A DNA stretch of 64,000 nucleotides from Ornithinibacillus halophilus (GCF_900129485.1 NZ_FQVW01000001.1:310001-374000), one strand, 5' to 3'; shown: positions 8,367 through 18,573, counted from the first letter of the stretch. The notes: generated from the sequence alone by a model not told the origin. A program made the numbers and translations.

Positions 8367-8825
8367 CTACCAATAGGAACGAATAAGTTCGCCAATTTGA
8401 GCAACCTGATTCCGAATCATAGAATGCATTTCATCTGAGTGAATGTTATCTGATTGAATTCCTGGTAACCAAAGTAGATTCCCTTCTAGTTCCCTCTCAT
8501 ATTTCTTCCAAGAAGGATCGAAAGTTAAAAAGAAAATGTGGTTAAAAGGTTGTTTTTGAATATCTTCTACCCAACTATTGATTCGTTTTACCTCTTCCTC
8601 TTTATCGCTTTGTTTTATGTAATGATAACCAGGGATAAGGAGGACTCGTCCAGATAATTCCTTCTCTATTTCATGGGCTAATATATTCATTACTTCGCTC
8701 AAGGATGTACTTTTATCTAGTTCGGCATCTTGTGATAAATGAAAAGGAATTACAGGAACAATAACTGTATCAAAGTATTCCTTTCCTTTTTTATAGGTTT
8801 GAATATCATCTTTAACCCATCTCAT
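8367..8825 (-). CDS. ypiF: DUF2487 family protein YpiF
   Basis: This is a 152-residue soluble protein of the YpiF/DUF2487 family, found between reoY and qcrA in Bacillaceae and without an established function. The start MRWVKDDIQTYKKG and the FLTFDPSWKKYE segment are typical of the family. It has no membrane segment or signal peptide. GGTTGCTCC precedes the ATG. Position supports the name more strongly than any motif. Confidence 0.85.
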   Translation of the reverse strand: MRWVKDDIQTYKKGKEYFDTVIVPVIPFHLSQDAELDKSTSLSEVMNILAHEIEKELSGRVLLIPGYHYIKQSDKEEEVKRINSWVEDIQKQPFNHIFFLTFDPSWKKYERELEGNLLWLPGIQSDNIHSDEMHSMIRNQVAQIGELIRSYW

Positions 8826-8930
8826 GGAGCAACCACCTTCTGTATATTATTTACGAGAAACATTCAAAATATGTAACCCCTATAAATCTTATCTTATGTT
8901 GGCAAGAAAAATCAAGAGATTACCCAATAA

Positions 8931-8994
8931 AGAAGCACCCCCTCTTATTCTACGTAAAAATCACTTAAATACGCAGTGTGGGGCACTTCTTGGG
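8931..8994 (-). terminator. terminator after reoY
   Basis: On the minus strand AAGAAGTGCCCC pairs with GGGGGTGCTTCTT across a long, partly paired loop, and TTTATTG follows. It lies just after the reoY stop. Confidence 0.6.
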
Positions 8995-8999
8995 CATTT

Positions 9000-9542
9000 T
9001 TATTCTTCTAATTCATGAAGTTTTGTCACTAAATTTTCGAATTTTTCCTTATCTCTATCATCCAGAGCCATGTTAATCTGTTCCATTAGTTGCTTTTTCT
9101 TAAAGTCATATAAGGTTTTATTCAATAATTTCTTAGCTAAATGGCGATCTTTATTCGTAATAAAATATTCATCTGGCACAAATGGATTATCCTCTAATAC
9201 GGCTGCATACATCGTGTTCTGAAATGAATTTTTAAAATTCAGCTGTATATAAAGTGGTTCTTCCTGATTTAATCTAATATCATGAAAAGACTTATCAGGA
9301 TCTGTGGTAACTAATTGATGTTTATAAAAGCGAAAGGGTACTTCATTGGAACAATGAGTAGTAATAATGATTCCACGTGGGCAGAATTTGGCGTCCCGAA
9401 CGAAGTGAACATTGTGTAAAATCTTTTTATGATTAATTAAGTAATTTAATATCCATACACTCTCTCGCTTTTTCATCTGATAGTTATTTAAAAACCATTG
9501 AATAAAACTTTTCTTATCTTTGATGGAAATAGGAGTTTGCAT
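9000..9542 (-). CDS. reoY: ReoY/YpiB, ClpCP adaptor-type regulator (UPF0302)
   Basis: In Listeria and B. subtilis the ReoY (YpiB) protein helps target the peptidoglycan enzyme MurA for ClpCP proteolysis. The 180-residue product has the UPF0302 domain (about residues 7-115, with KDKKSFIQWFLN and HVHFVRDAKFCPRG-type segments) and a C-terminal acidic IDEAL-like helix around MALDDRDKEKFENL. The order ypiA-reoY-ypiF-qcrA is the same as in B. subtilis. Family membership is read from the sequence; the function is from work on homologues. Confidence 0.9.
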   Translation of the reverse strand: MQTPISIKDKKSFIQWFLNNYQMKKRESVWILNYLINHKKILHNVHFVRDAKFCPRGIIITTHCSNEVPFRFYKHQLVTTDPDKSFHDIRLNQEEPLYIQLNFKNSFQNTMYAAVLEDNPFVPDEYFITNKDRHLAKKLLNKTLYDFKKKQLMEQINMALDDRDKEKFENLVTKLHELEE

Positions 9543-9670
9543 AAGAAGAATTCCTCCTTAACTATCCATTTTAAACTTTTTTCGTTTTAATTGTATTCAC
9601 CTTGATAACAATCATAATAGACGATTAGTTCAATATCATATATTGCTAATACTTAAAGGTGTCTGTCTTT

Positions 9671-10924
9671 CTAATTAGACTTCAACCTTGTTATATACTC
9701 AGAAACATCATCATCAAGTGGTTGTTGTTTCAAATAAGCCTCGAATACTTCAATAGCTTCTTTTATCCTCCCTTCTTCACTTAAGAAATAGCCAAATTCT
9801 TTTAAGAAATCATCGTCATGTTGTAAGCTATTATATGCTTCACGATAGTGTTTTAATGCATAATCATATTCTTCTAATTCATTATATGCTCTCGCTAATT
9901 CCCAATCATACAAGGGATCAATTGCATCTGTTTCCTTAATGGAGCTTACTAATTCAACGATTTCACGATACTTCTCTTGTTCTTTAAAAAACTCAATTAG
10001 GAATAAAATGGCCTCTTTATATTCTTGGTCAAGTGCTATTGCTTCTTGGACATATTGAACACTTTCTTCATTTTTTCCTAATTTATGTGCTAGTTTCCCA
10101 GCGTAAAAATATAATTCTTTATTAAATTCGTCTACTTTTATTCCTTTAGTTGCTGCTTCATACGCTTCTTGGGTTTGTTCTTCCCCTTCATACGCTTGTG
10201 CTAAATGGTAATAAGCAGAATGATAATAGATATCTTCTTTAATAACCTTCTCAAGAACATTTATCGCTATATCATTTCTCTTAGCTTGCATCGCTGTAAA
10301 GCCATAACGGAATAATAAGTCCGTATTATCTGGGTCAGCCTGTTCAAAATATGTCAATGCTGTTTCATATTCACCTATTCTAGCATATGCCTCAGCCAAT
10401 CTTTCGGATAAGGAGATAGTGCCAATTTCTTGTTCGTATTTATTCACTCGCTCATAATATGTGGTAGCCTTTCTGAATTCACCAATCGAAAAGTATAATT
10501 CACCTAAAGCAAAATCAATAATCCTTTCGTTTGGTTCCATCTGTTTGGCTTTAAGTAATTTTTGCTCTGCAACTTCATATAATCCTTGAGACTGAAACAA
10601 ATCAGCTAATTGTACTAGCACTTGAAGATATGCTTCATCATCTTCATTTATCTCATCTAACAACTGGATTGCTTGTTCATCTTGTTCCAACTCTGTATAA
10701 ATTTCAGCCTGCATTATTTTTAGTTGGGCTTCATCTGGATATTTTTCTAGTAATTCCATAATGATTGTACTTGCTTCCTGGATTAATCCCCACTGTAAAT
10801 AGAGATTTGCTATCGAAAATTTTTCATCGTCATTTGCTGTATTCAAAAATTCATCTAATAATTGTAACGCTTTTTCCGTTTGATCAGTTTCCATTAGATT
10901 GACTGCTTGTGAAATTTTATCCAT
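9671..10924 (-). CDS. ypiA: tetratricopeptide repeat protein YpiA
   Basis: This soluble 417-residue protein is built almost entirely of TPR-like helical pairs, for example LAEAYARIGEYETALTYFEQ and AYYHLAQAYEGEEQTQEAYE, plus a final EAIEVFEAYLKQQP. Such proteins act as protein-protein scaffolds; in the homologous position YpiA is conserved but poorly characterised. It is strongly acidic. It begins 22 bases after the aroA stop and is probably the last gene of the aro transcript. The promoter region of reoY (9543-9670) separates it from the next gene. Confidence 0.88.
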   Translation of the reverse strand: MDKISQAVNLMETDQTEKALQLLDEFLNTANDDEKFSIANLYLQWGLIQEASTIIMELLEKYPDEAQLKIMQAEIYTELEQDEQAIQLLDEINEDDEAYLQVLVQLADLFQSQGLYEVAEQKLLKAKQMEPNERIIDFALGELYFSIGEFRKATTYYERVNKYEQEIGTISLSERLAEAYARIGEYETALTYFEQADPDNTDLLFRYGFTAMQAKRNDIAINVLEKVIKEDIYYHSAYYHLAQAYEGEEQTQEAYEAATKGIKVDEFNKELYFYAGKLAHKLGKNEESVQYVQEAIALDQEYKEAILFLIEFFKEQEKYREIVELVSSIKETDAIDPLYDWELARAYNELEEYDYALKHYREAYNSLQHDDDFLKEFGYFLSEEGRIKEAIEVFEAYLKQQPLDDDVSEYITRLKSN

Positions 10925-10945
10925 GTTATACCCTCTCTCTCGAAC

Positions 10946-12232
10946 CTATTGACAAATGTTTTTAAGATCATTAAGGAAATTAGGGTAGGAAATATTTATG
11001 GATGATATATCATCTAAAGTAACCTTTCCTTTTGCAATTAAAGAAGCTATAACAATCATCATGCCAATACGATGGTCATGGTAGGAAGATACTTCAGCGC
11101 CATGTAATTCGCTTTTTCCGTAAATCACCATACCATCATCTGTTGCTTCGATTCTTGCACCTAATTTTGATAGAACATCTACTACTGCTTCAATTCTGTC
11201 TGTTTCTTTTACGCGAAGTTCTTGCGCATCTCTTATAACTGTTTTCCCTTCTGCCTGCGTTGCTAACAAAGCAATAATAGGAATTTCATCTATAAGTCTA
11301 GGAATAATATCTCCTTCAATAATGGTCCCTTTAACTTGCTGATAACTTACTGTTACATTTCCAATCATTTCACCGGACTTCTTTTGTTCATCATGAATCT
11401 CAACGGACGCACCCATTTGTTCAAGTACATCAATAATTCCTGTTCTAGTTTGGTTCAATCCTACTTGTTTCACTGTTAAGGAACTTCCGGGTATGATGGC
11501 AGCAGCGACAAGGAAAAATGCAGCTGATGAAATATCACCTGGCACGTAAACATCATTTGCTTGTAAAGATTGTTTATTTGAGATTGTAATTTCGTTACCA
11601 TGAATACTGATATCTGCTCCAAATGCTTTTAACATGTTTTCTGTGTGATCTCTAGTTGCGACATCCTCTATAATCGTTGTTTCTCCATTTGCTAAGAGAC
11701 CAGCTAGTAATAATGCTGATTTTACTTGCGCACTTTTCACAGGTAATTTATAAGTAAAGCCCATCAATTTCTGGCCTTTTATAGCTAATGGAAGATACGC
11801 AGCATTTTGACGACCTTCAATTAATGCGCCCATTTCAAGTAACGGTTGAACAACACGATTCATTGGTCGATTTGATAGCGATGCATCACCATAAACAGCT
11901 GTAAAAAATGGTAATCCTGCTAATAAACCAAGCATTAATCTAGCAGTTGTTCCTGAATTCCCAAAATAAATAGGAGCATTTGGTTCTTCTAATTTATTTA
12001 TCCCTTTTCCGTGTACTTCAATATAAGAACCCTCTTGTTCAATAGTTACACCTAATTTGCGCAATGCATCAATCGTACGTAAACAATCTTCACCTTCTAG
12101 GAAATTATAGATTCTACTCTTCCCATTTGCTAAAGAAGTTAATATTATCGCACGATGAGAGATCGATTTATCTCCTGGGACTTTCATTTCGCTATTAATT
12201 GGTCTATTAATAGGATATAGCTCATAACCCAT
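10946..12232 (-). CDS. aroA: 3-phosphoshikimate 1-carboxyvinyltransferase (EPSP synthase)
   Basis: This enzyme joins shikimate-3-phosphate and phosphoenolpyruvate in the sixth step of the shikimate pathway; the gene is called aroE in B. subtilis. The 428-residue, two-domain protein shows the N-terminal GDKSISHRA, then GNSGTTARLM near residue 92, the RVKETDR motif and the C-terminal DHRIGM. It follows aroB by about 20 bases. In B. subtilis aroH, the trp genes, hisC and tyrA lie between aroB and this gene; here they do not. Confidence 0.96.
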   Translation of the reverse strand: MGYELYPINRPINSEMKVPGDKSISHRAIILTSLANGKSRIYNFLEGEDCLRTIDALRKLGVTIEQEGSYIEVHGKGINKLEEPNAPIYFGNSGTTARLMLGLLAGLPFFTAVYGDASLSNRPMNRVVQPLLEMGALIEGRQNAAYLPLAIKGQKLMGFTYKLPVKSAQVKSALLLAGLLANGETTIIEDVATRDHTENMLKAFGADISIHGNEITISNKQSLQANDVYVPGDISSAAFFLVAAAIIPGSSLTVKQVGLNQTRTGIIDVLEQMGASVEIHDEQKKSGEMIGNVTVSYQQVKGTIIEGDIIPRLIDEIPIIALLATQAEGKTVIRDAQELRVKETDRIEAVVDVLSKLGARIEATDDGMVIYGKSELHGAEVSSYHDHRIGMMIVIASLIAKGKVTLDDISSINISYPNFLNDLKNICQ

Positions 12233-12253
12233 GCATCTTCACCTACCCTTTTA

Positions 12254-13339
12254 TCAATTCATCATCTCTTCTTTCACCATATCGAAAAAAGATTGTATAT
12301 AATCTAGTATTTTATTATCCTCAAAAGAGTGAACTGTCGGCTGTCCAATTGCTTCTAATAACACCATATGTATTTTATTATGAACATTCTTTTTATCTGT
12401 TTTCATTTTATCTACTAGAGCAGTGGGAGTTAAACTGTTAACTATATTTAAAGGATAATGGTTTTTCTTCAACCAAGAAAGTAATTGGGAAAACAAGATT
12501 TTTTTAGAAAAATACTTTTCACTGACATAGACAGCAAATAATAAACCTATTCCCACCGCTTCACCGTGTGTTATTTTTCCATAGCCTAAAACTGCTTCAA
12601 TCGCATGACCCAAAGTATGACCTAAATTCAGATGCTTTCTTGTACCTCGTTCTTTTTCATCTTCTTCTACAATAGCAGCCTTTATCTTTATTCCTAACTC
12701 TAAATCTTGCATTAACTTTTCATTAGGGATATCTGAAATAGTGGTGGATAAGATTTCATTTAAATTAGATTGTTTGGCTAGCATTGCTTCTTTAATGATT
12801 TCGGCATAACCAGAACGTATTTCTCGTGTTGGTAATGTGTGTAATGTATCAATATCATACAGCACCAATTTAGGTGGATAAAAACTTCCGATTAGATTTT
12901 TACCTAGTTCATGGTTAATAGCAACTTTACCACCAACACTGCTATCATGAGCCAAGATAGTTGTTGGCATTTGAATGTAATCAATACCTCTCATATAAGT
13001 GGATGCAATAAATCCAGCTAAATCACCAACAACACCACCACCAAGAGCAATAATTAATGAACTTCTATCCAAGCCAAATTCAATTGCTTTTGTGTGGGTA
13101 CTATAAAAGATTTCGATACTTTTAGATGATTCTCCTGCAGGGATGATCACTTTTAAAATTTCTTTTTCCGAAAACTGCCCCAATACATCATCCAAATATA
13201 TATTCGCTACATTTTCATCTGTCATTATTAAGATCTTGGAATAGTCCATAGAAATATAGCTTTTTAAAGCAAGTCGTAATCCACTGCCTATATGGATGGA
13301 ATAATCATGTGAACTAGCTTGTACATCAATTGTTCTCAC
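12254..13339 (-). CDS. aroB: 3-dehydroquinate synthase
   Basis: AroB cyclises DAHP to 3-dehydroquinate using NAD and a divalent metal, the second shikimate step. The 361-residue product has the NAD loop GGGVVGDLAGF near residue 95, and the metal ligands in RSGYAEIIK, HLNLGHTLGHAIE and ITHGEAVG. GTG at 13339 is chosen as the start because AGGTG lies ahead of it and the product then aligns with the family N-terminus ([10 protein letters not shown]). A GTG at 13348 is an alternative. The chosen start shares its first base with the aroC stop codon, so the genes are translationally coupled. Confidence 0.95.
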   Translation of the reverse strand: MRTIDVQASSHDYSIHIGSGLRLALKSYISMDYSKILIMTDENVANIYLDDVLGQFSEKEILKVIIPAGESSKSIEIFYSTHTKAIEFGLDRSSLIIALGGGVVGDLAGFIASTYMRGIDYIQMPTTILAHDSSVGGKVAINHELGKNLIGSFYPPKLVLYDIDTLHTLPTREIRSGYAEIIKEAMLAKQSNLNEILSTTISDIPNEKLMQDLELGIKIKAAIVEEDEKERGTRKHLNLGHTLGHAIEAVLGYGKITHGEAVGIGLLFAVYVSEKYFSKKILFSQLLSWLKKNHYPLNIVNSLTPTALVDKMKTDKKNVHNKIHMVLLEAIGQPTVHSFEDNKILDYIQSFFDMVKEEMMN

Positions 13340-14502
13340 TAAAAACACCTAACTTCTTCCCGATATGCTTCAATTGCTTCTTTCAAAACTGGAAAACGGT
13401 CATTCGGAAATTGTTCTAAGATGGCTTTCGCTAATTCAAAAGCCACTACATGTTCCATTACGACAGATGCTGCAGGTACTGCACAAGCATCTGATCTTTC
13501 AATACTAGCATTAAATGGTTCCTTTGTTTCAATGTCTACGCTTTGTAATGGTTTATAGAGGGTTGGGATTGGTTTCATTACCCCTTTTACAACAATTGGC
13601 ATTCCAGTAGTCATGCCACCCTCGAAACCACCAAGTCTATTCGTTTTACGATAAAATCCTCGCTCTTCGTTCCATGCAATCTCATCATGAACTTCACTTC
13701 CATATTTATGAGCAGCTTCAAAACCAATTCCAATCTCTGCACCTTTGAATGCATTAATACTGACTACTGCTCCAGTGATTCTACTATCTAATTTACGATC
13801 ATAATGAACATAGGAACCAATTCCTGCAGGCATCCCTTCTACGTATACTTCTGCAACTCCACCAATAGAATCCCCATCTTTTTTAGTCTGATCAATTTTA
13901 TCCATCATCTGTTGCTCTATTTCTTTATCAAGTGTTCGAACCGGAGATTGTTCGGAAATCGTTTGTCGCTCACGTATTGGTAAATCAATTTCTCTTGCCC
14001 TTATTCCTCCAATTTCTTTTACATAACCACATATTTCAATACCTAATTGCTTTAACATCGTCTTAGCAACAGCACCAGCTGCAACTCTAGCCGCAGTTTC
14101 TCGTGCAGATGACCTTTCTAACACATTTCGCATGTCTCGATGACCATATTTTAAAGCACCATTTAAATCTGCATGTCCTGGTCTTGGCCTAGTAACTACT
14201 CGTCTTAACTTCACATCTTCAGTTAATGGATCCTCTCCCATAATGTCAGTCCAATGTTTATAATCATCATTCTTAACCACTAACGATATAGGGGATCCTA
14301 ATGTATATCCATGTCTAACCCCACTTGTTATGTCTACTAAATCCTTCTCTATTTGCATTCTTTTCCCTCGACCATGACCTTTTTGTCTTCGAAGTAAAGA
14401 TTCATTTATATCCTCTTTCGTTAAAGGTAGTTGTGCTGGTACACCTTCAATAATTGTAGTTAATTCTTTACCATGTGATTCTCCTGCAGTTAAATATCTC
14501 AT
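13339..14502 (-). CDS. aroC: chorismate synthase
   Basis: This enzyme makes chorismate from EPSP with reduced FMN; the B. subtilis name is aroF. The 387-residue product starts [15 protein letters not shown], the family signature, and has [12 protein letters not shown] near residue 38 and [14 protein letters not shown] near residue 110, with [15 protein letters not shown] following. It opens the aroC-aroB-aroA run. Chorismate would feed aromatic amino acids, folate and menaquinone; heptaprenyl and MenH genes lie just upstream. Confidence 0.97.
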   Translation of the reverse strand: MRYLTAGESHGKELTTIIEGVPAQLPLTKEDINESLLRRQKGHGRGKRMQIEKDLVDITSGVRHGYTLGSPISLVVKNDDYKHWTDIMGEDPLTEDVKLRRVVTRPRPGHADLNGALKYGHRDMRNVLERSSARETAARVAAGAVAKTMLKQLGIEICGYVKEIGGIRAREIDLPIRERQTISEQSPVRTLDKEIEQQMMDKIDQTKKDGDSIGGVAEVYVEGMPAGIGSYVHYDRKLDSRITGAVVSINAFKGAEIGIGFEAAHKYGSEVHDEIAWNEERGFYRKTNRLGGFEGGMTTGMPIVVKGVMKPIPTLYKPLQSVDIETKEPFNASIERSDACAVPAASVVMEHVVAFELAKAILEQFPNDRFPVLKEAIEAYREEVRCF

Positions 14503-14604
14503 TATGTACCTCCTATAAAATAATCACTAATAATAGTAAATTTTCTATATAACCAATGCTTTATATATCGTATTATGTGATAAATCATAATACATCTTAG
14601 TAGT

Positions 14605-14632
14605 ATAATAAAGAATTATCCCTTATGAACAA
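14605..14632 (-). promoter_or_regulatory. candidate sigma-A promoter of the aro operon
   Basis: TTGTTC (14627-14632) and TATTAT (14605-14610) on the minus strand are 16 bases apart, upstream of aroC. A perfect 8-base inverted repeat, GTATTATG/CATAATAC, lies between this promoter and the gene at 14570-14593. The promoter match is moderate. Confidence 0.4.
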
Positions 14633-14642
14633 TTAATAAAAC

Positions 14643-14672
14643 AAAAAACTCCTATCAGGCGATCGGAGTTTA
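14643..14672 (-). terminator. terminator after cheR
   Basis: AAACTCC (14646-14652) pairs with GGAGTTT (14665-14671), with TTTTTTG downstream on the minus strand. It would end the ndk-cheR transcript before aroC. Confidence 0.7.
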
Positions 14673-14684
14673 AAATTAGTATTA

Positions 14685-15458
14685 TTATTTTTTTTGATAA
14701 AAGAATGTATCCAACAATTGAAGACCATATTGCGAAGGATTAAATATTTGTTCTGTACTTCCAACAAACAATACACCTTCTGGAGACAGGGAACTAGAAA
14801 AATTATTGTAGATTTTATCTTTAGCTGGATCCGTAAAATATATTAATACGTTTCTACATAATATTAAATCTATGTGATTAGGATAATTATCTCTTAATAA
14901 GTCATGTTTTTTAAATCGTACTTTTCTCTTTATGGATGAATCAACATAGTATAAACCGTTCTGTGTTGTAAAGTATTTATTCTTTAAATGATTAGGCAAA
15001 TCTTTTAAAGATTGCTCTGAATAAATTCCTTGTTTGGCTTTGTTTAATACATTATCATCAATATCTGATGCAAGTATAGAAGTATTCACAGAAGGGAAAT
15101 ACTCGTTCATTAGCATTGAAATACTATAAGGTTCTTCACCAGTTGAACAGGCTGCACTCCAAATTGATAGTTTATCCTTATTTTTCACCAATGTAGGTAT
15201 TACATCATTTTTTAATACATCCCAGCGTTTCGGATTACGGTAGAATTCTGAAACATTTATAGTAATACGATCGACAAATTCATCCATCAAGTTATTATTT
15301 TGTATAAGTGCACTATAATAAGTAAAAAAATCTCGATACCCACGTTTTTCTCTTAAAGAAGTAAGCCTTCTTTTCATTTGTGCTTCTTTATAGTATGTTA
15401 AATCAATTCCTAATTTTTGCTTTATTCGAGTGATAAACTGAGCGTATTCTTCTGACAT
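14685..15458 (-). CDS. cheR: chemotaxis protein methyltransferase
   Basis: CheR methylates glutamates of chemoreceptors using S-adenosylmethionine, tuning chemotaxis. The 257-residue product has the helical N-terminal domain (about 1-70, with YYKEAQMKRRLTSLRE) and the SAM-binding domain with SACSTGEEPYSISML near residue 113 and LILCRNVLIYF near residue 195. It lies between ndk and aroC as in B. subtilis, apart from other chemotaxis genes. The length is normal for the family. Confidence 0.95.
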   Translation of the reverse strand: MSEEYAQFITRIKQKLGIDLTYYKEAQMKRRLTSLREKRGYRDFFTYYSALIQNNNLMDEFVDRITINVSEFYRNPKRWDVLKNDVIPTLVKNKDKLSIWSAACSTGEEPYSISMLMNEYFPSVNTSILASDIDDNVLNKAKQGIYSEQSLKDLPNHLKNKYFTTQNGLYYVDSSIKRKVRFKKHDLLRDNYPNHIDLILCRNVLIYFTDPAKDKIYNNFSSSLSPEGVLFVGSTEQIFNPSQYGLQLLDTFFYQKK

Positions 15459-15512
15459 ATCTAATTCCTCTTCATTATATAATTGGCATGAATAAAGGCC
15501 ATCCCAAAGGTC

Positions 15513-15536
15513 GACCTCTCAAATGATTGAGAGGTC
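15513..15536. other. hairpin between ndk and cheR
   Basis: GACCTCTCAA and TTGAGAGGTC form a perfect 10-base stem with a four-base loop. No T-tract follows on either strand, so it may pause transcription or protect the 3' end of the ndk mRNA rather than act as an intrinsic terminator. Confidence 0.45.
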
Positions 15537-15561
15537 TGTGAGATAGCCTCCATCGTCCTTA

Positions 15562-16008
15562 TTAGTATATCCAAGCAGAATCTTGTTTTGTATACGTTAC
15601 AAGTTCACTAGTTTCAAAAAATAAATTAATTTCTCTTTCAGCACTTTCTGGTGAGTCAGAGCCATGAATCACGTTTTTACCTACAGTAACACCGAAGTCT
15701 CCACGGATTGTTCCTGGTGCTGCATCAGATGGATTTGTTTTACCCATCATTTCACGAGCAGTAGCAATAACGTTCTCACCTTCCCATACCATTGCGAAAA
15801 CTGGTCCTGAAGTTATGAAATCTACTAATTCACCAAAAAACGGTCTTTCTTTATGCTCACCATAATGCTCTTTAGCCAAATCGTCAGAGATTTGCATTAA
15901 TTTAGCTCCAGCAAGACGGTAACCTTTGCGCTCAAAACGATTAACAATTTCCCCTACTAGATTACGTTGTACACCATCTGGTTTAACCATTAAAAATGTT
16001 TTTTCCAC
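15562..16008 (-). CDS. ndk: nucleoside diphosphate kinase
   Basis: Ndk transfers the gamma phosphate between nucleoside tri- and diphosphates. The 148-residue product begins [16 protein letters not shown], and the phosphorylated catalytic histidine is residue 115 in [13 protein letters not shown]. It is full length for the family. It lies between hepT and cheR, as in B. subtilis, with a ribosome site AGAGGTG before the ATG. Confidence 0.97.
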   Translation of the reverse strand: MEKTFLMVKPDGVQRNLVGEIVNRFERKGYRLAGAKLMQISDDLAKEHYGEHKERPFFGELVDFITSGPVFAMVWEGENVIATAREMMGKTNPSDAAPGTIRGDFGVTVGKNVIHGSDSPESAEREINLFFETSELVTYTKQDSAWIY

Positions 16009-16091
16009 GTTTACACCTCTTCTTATGTATGTCTAATAAAATATAACCGTTTAAATTCTATCAAATTTTATAAAAAATAACAACAATATAA

Positions 16092-17066
16092 TTACGATCT
16101 TCTTTTACCAATATATTTTGCAATATTTTCTAAAGTGTGCCTTGCTTTATTATTTGGTAAGTCTTGTAATGACTCAATTGCCTTTTCTAAATATCGATCA
16201 CTTATACGATAAGCTTCTTCTATTGCGTCCGTCTGTTTAATCGATTGAATTAAGGTATCCATACTTTCTTCAAGTTTTCCTTGTTCATGATGTTGAAAGG
16301 AATGGATTAATTGAGTTTTAAAATCTTCATTCTTCATTGCAAATAATACCGGTAGAGTAATGTTCCCTTGCAACAAGTCATTCCCAGCAGGCTTGCCTAA
16401 TTCTTTTGAAGTGGAAGTAAAATCTAATATATCATCAATGATTTGATAAGACATACCAATATAATAACCATATTGATACAATTTTTTAATTTGTCTATTA
16501 GATAGATTCGATGTTATCGCACCTAGCTTACAACTAGTGGCGATGAGTAGAGCAGTTTTTCTTTTTATACGACGTAAATAGACCCTTAGGTTCTGATTGA
16601 GATTATATTTGTCTTTAATTTGTTCTATTTCGCCTAAACTTACTTCTACAAGTGTTTTGGATAGGGATTTGTGTATAGAAGGATTTTCTAATGTTGTAAT
16701 TTGTTCTAATGCCTTAGCTAGAATATAATCACCAGTATACATAGCAACATGGTTACCATACTGTGCCTTTATTGTGGGCTTCCCTCTTCTTAATTCTGCA
16801 TCATCAATTACATCATCATGTACCAAAGTCGCCATATGAATTAATTCAAGGGATACGGCAACGGTTTTGACTTTTTCTAGGTCAAATTCTCCAATTTGAC
16901 CAGACAACAAAACAAAGACAGGACGAATTCGTTTTCCCCCTGCCTTTAATAATTGGGTAGAAGCTTCTCTCAATACAGGATGTTCAGCATGAATGGCTTC
17001 TGTTAACGCAGCTTCAATATAATCAAGATCTTTCTTTAAATAACCGTATGTTTTTGCTAATATCAT
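16092..17066 (-). CDS. hepT: heptaprenyl diphosphate synthase component II
   Basis: HepT is the catalytic subunit of heptaprenyl diphosphate synthase, which makes the menaquinone-7 side chain together with HepS. The 324-residue trans-prenyltransferase has GGKRIRP near residue 43, the first aspartate-rich motif DDVID at 84-88 followed by RRG, and the second motif DDILD further on. The frame opens at a GTG three codons earlier, but AAGGTG lies six bases ahead of the ATG at 17066. It follows menH by about 17 bases. Confidence 0.95.
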   Translation of the reverse strand: MILAKTYGYLKKDLDYIEAALTEAIHAEHPVLREASTQLLKAGGKRIRPVFVLLSGQIGEFDLEKVKTVAVSLELIHMATLVHDDVIDDAELRRGKPTIKAQYGNHVAMYTGDYILAKALEQITTLENPSIHKSLSKTLVEVSLGEIEQIKDKYNLNQNLRVYLRRIKRKTALLIATSCKLGAITSNLSNRQIKKLYQYGYYIGMSYQIIDDILDFTSTSKELGKPAGNDLLQGNITLPVLFAMKNEDFKTQLIHSFQHHEQGKLEESMDTLIQSIKQTDAIEEAYRISDRYLEKAIESLQDLPNNKARHTLENIAKYIGKRRS

Positions 17067-17083
17067 GCAATTCACCTTAACTT

Positions 17084-17791
17084 CTATTTTTTAAGTCCCA
17101 TATGCATAGCTGCTACACCACCTGTATAGCTCTTAACTTTTACATCAGAAAATCCGGCTTCATAGAACATTTTCTTCAATTGGTCCTTATCAGGGAAATT
17201 CTTTGCAGACTCATGTAGCCAAGCATATTCTTTATAGCTTTTTGCAAACAGCCTTCCGAAAAGAGGCATAATAAAACGAAAATATAAATAATATAATTGC
17301 CTAAATCCTATTAAAGTTGGTTGTGAAGTTTCTAAGCAGATAACTTTACCATTTGGTTTCACAACTCGAAACATTTCCTTTAATACTGTCATATAATCTG
17401 GTACATTTCGTAGTCCAAAGCCAATCGTTACATAATCAAATGAATTATCTTCAAATGGTAATTCCATTGCATTACCATGAATAAACGTTAATTGCTCATG
17501 CTTCAATTCTTTATTCTTTTCCTCTGCTACAGTTAACATGTTTTTACTAAAGTCTAAGCCAATTACTTCGCCACTATTTCCCACTTCTTCAGCAAGGGCA
17601 ATCGACCAATCACCTGTACCACAGCAGATATCTAATGCAGAAGCTCCCTTTTGTACATTCATTCGTTTCATAACATCTTTTCGCCAAGCTTTATGACGTT
17701 GGAATGAAATAATAGAGTTCATTGAGTCATATTTATTATATATTTTTTCAAATACCGAATGTACTCGTTCTTCCTTTGATTGTTCAGCCAT
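17084..17791 (-). CDS. menH: demethylmenaquinone methyltransferase
   Basis: This SAM-dependent enzyme performs the final methylation of menaquinone; it is also called UbiE or MenG. The 235-residue product has the SAM loop [10 protein letters not shown] near residue 52, and the family signatures [16 protein letters not shown] near the start and [12 protein letters not shown] in the middle. It lies between hepS and hepT, with short gaps, in the typical hepS-menH-hepT operon. Confidence 0.96.
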   Translation of the reverse strand: MAEQSKEERVHSVFEKIYNKYDSMNSIISFQRHKAWRKDVMKRMNVQKGASALDICCGTGDWSIALAEEVGNSGEVIGLDFSKNMLTVAEEKNKELKHEQLTFIHGNAMELPFEDNSFDYVTIGFGLRNVPDYMTVLKEMFRVVKPNGKVICLETSQPTLIGFRQLYYLYFRFIMPLFGRLFAKSYKEYAWLHESAKNFPDKDQLKKMFYEAGFSDVKVKSYTGGVAAMHMGLKK

Positions 17792-17805
17792 AATAACCCT
17801 TCTTC

Positions 17806-18573
17806 CTAGTTTTCACAGCCTAGTTTTTTTACGATGTGTAATTTTGCGTCTGAATATGCATCAGGAAGCTCACTAAGCAATTCTTTTATATATTGACCCT
17901 TATTTAAAATAATTTCCTCTAATTGCTTTTCCGTTAAATTACACTTGTTACAAATTAAAAAGTCACCAAGGCTATTTTTCTCTGTATTATTATTTATTTT
18001 CATTTTTAATTCTTTAACCAACCGATTGTATAATAACCACTCTTGAGTAACCAGTATCATTGTGCTTTCATTCACAAAATCAGCTACATGTGTAATCAAC
18101 AATGACTCTAATTCTTTAATATTAGATATATGGGCATCTAATAGATGAGTTCGTTCTTCTTGTAATGTCATCTTCAATACATTTATTTCTTTTATTCCTG
18201 AAGCCAATTTGTTGATGAAAGAAAAATCATCAATTTCTGCCAATAATAAATAGTATAACCCACTATAATAATCACCAGCTAAAATGCTTAGCTGATTTTT
18301 AATCATCACATCTTTATCCTGATTGTTATTCACATCTGGAATTTGATCATGTATATCTAGAGCTATTTGTACTAGCATCGTTGTCACTATATAACGTTCC
18401 ATTTGCTTTTGTGACAACTTAGTATTACTTAATATTTTATATAATAAATAAAGCTTATCTTCGTCAATATCGGGCTTTTGAATATACTTATCTAAGTATA
18501 TATGCTGGAGTTTTTGTTCAATCCTAGATGTTAGATATTGTATCTCATTTCCTGTCGTAAACAACGTAATCAC
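17806..18573 (-). CDS. hepS: heptaprenyl diphosphate synthase component I
   Basis: HepS is the small regulatory subunit that pairs with HepT to set the C35 chain length. The 255-residue, mostly helical protein lacks aspartate-rich catalytic motifs, as the family does. The stretch [12 protein letters not shown]-like [15 protein letters not shown] near residue 100 is the best recognisable segment. The gene heads hepS-menH-hepT, 95 bases after mtrB, and has a low-complexity N-terminal region. Position gives most of the confidence. Confidence 0.88.
   Translation of the reverse strand: MITLFTTGNEIQYLTSRIEQKLQHIYLDKYIQKPDIDEDKLYLLYKILSNTKLSQKQMERYIVTTMLVQIALDIHDQIPDVNNNQDKDVMIKNQLSILAGDYYSGLYYLLLAEIDDFSFINKLASGIKEINVLKMTLQEERTHLLDAHISNIKELESLLITHVADFVNESTMILVTQEWLLYNRLVKELKMKINNNTEKNSLGDFLICNKCNLTEKQLEEIILNKGQYIKELLSELPDAYSDAKLHIVKKLGCEN

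Noticed and set aside
15513-15536. Intrinsic terminator between ndk and cheR
   Set aside because: The stem is perfect but no T-tract follows on either strand; kept only as a hairpin.
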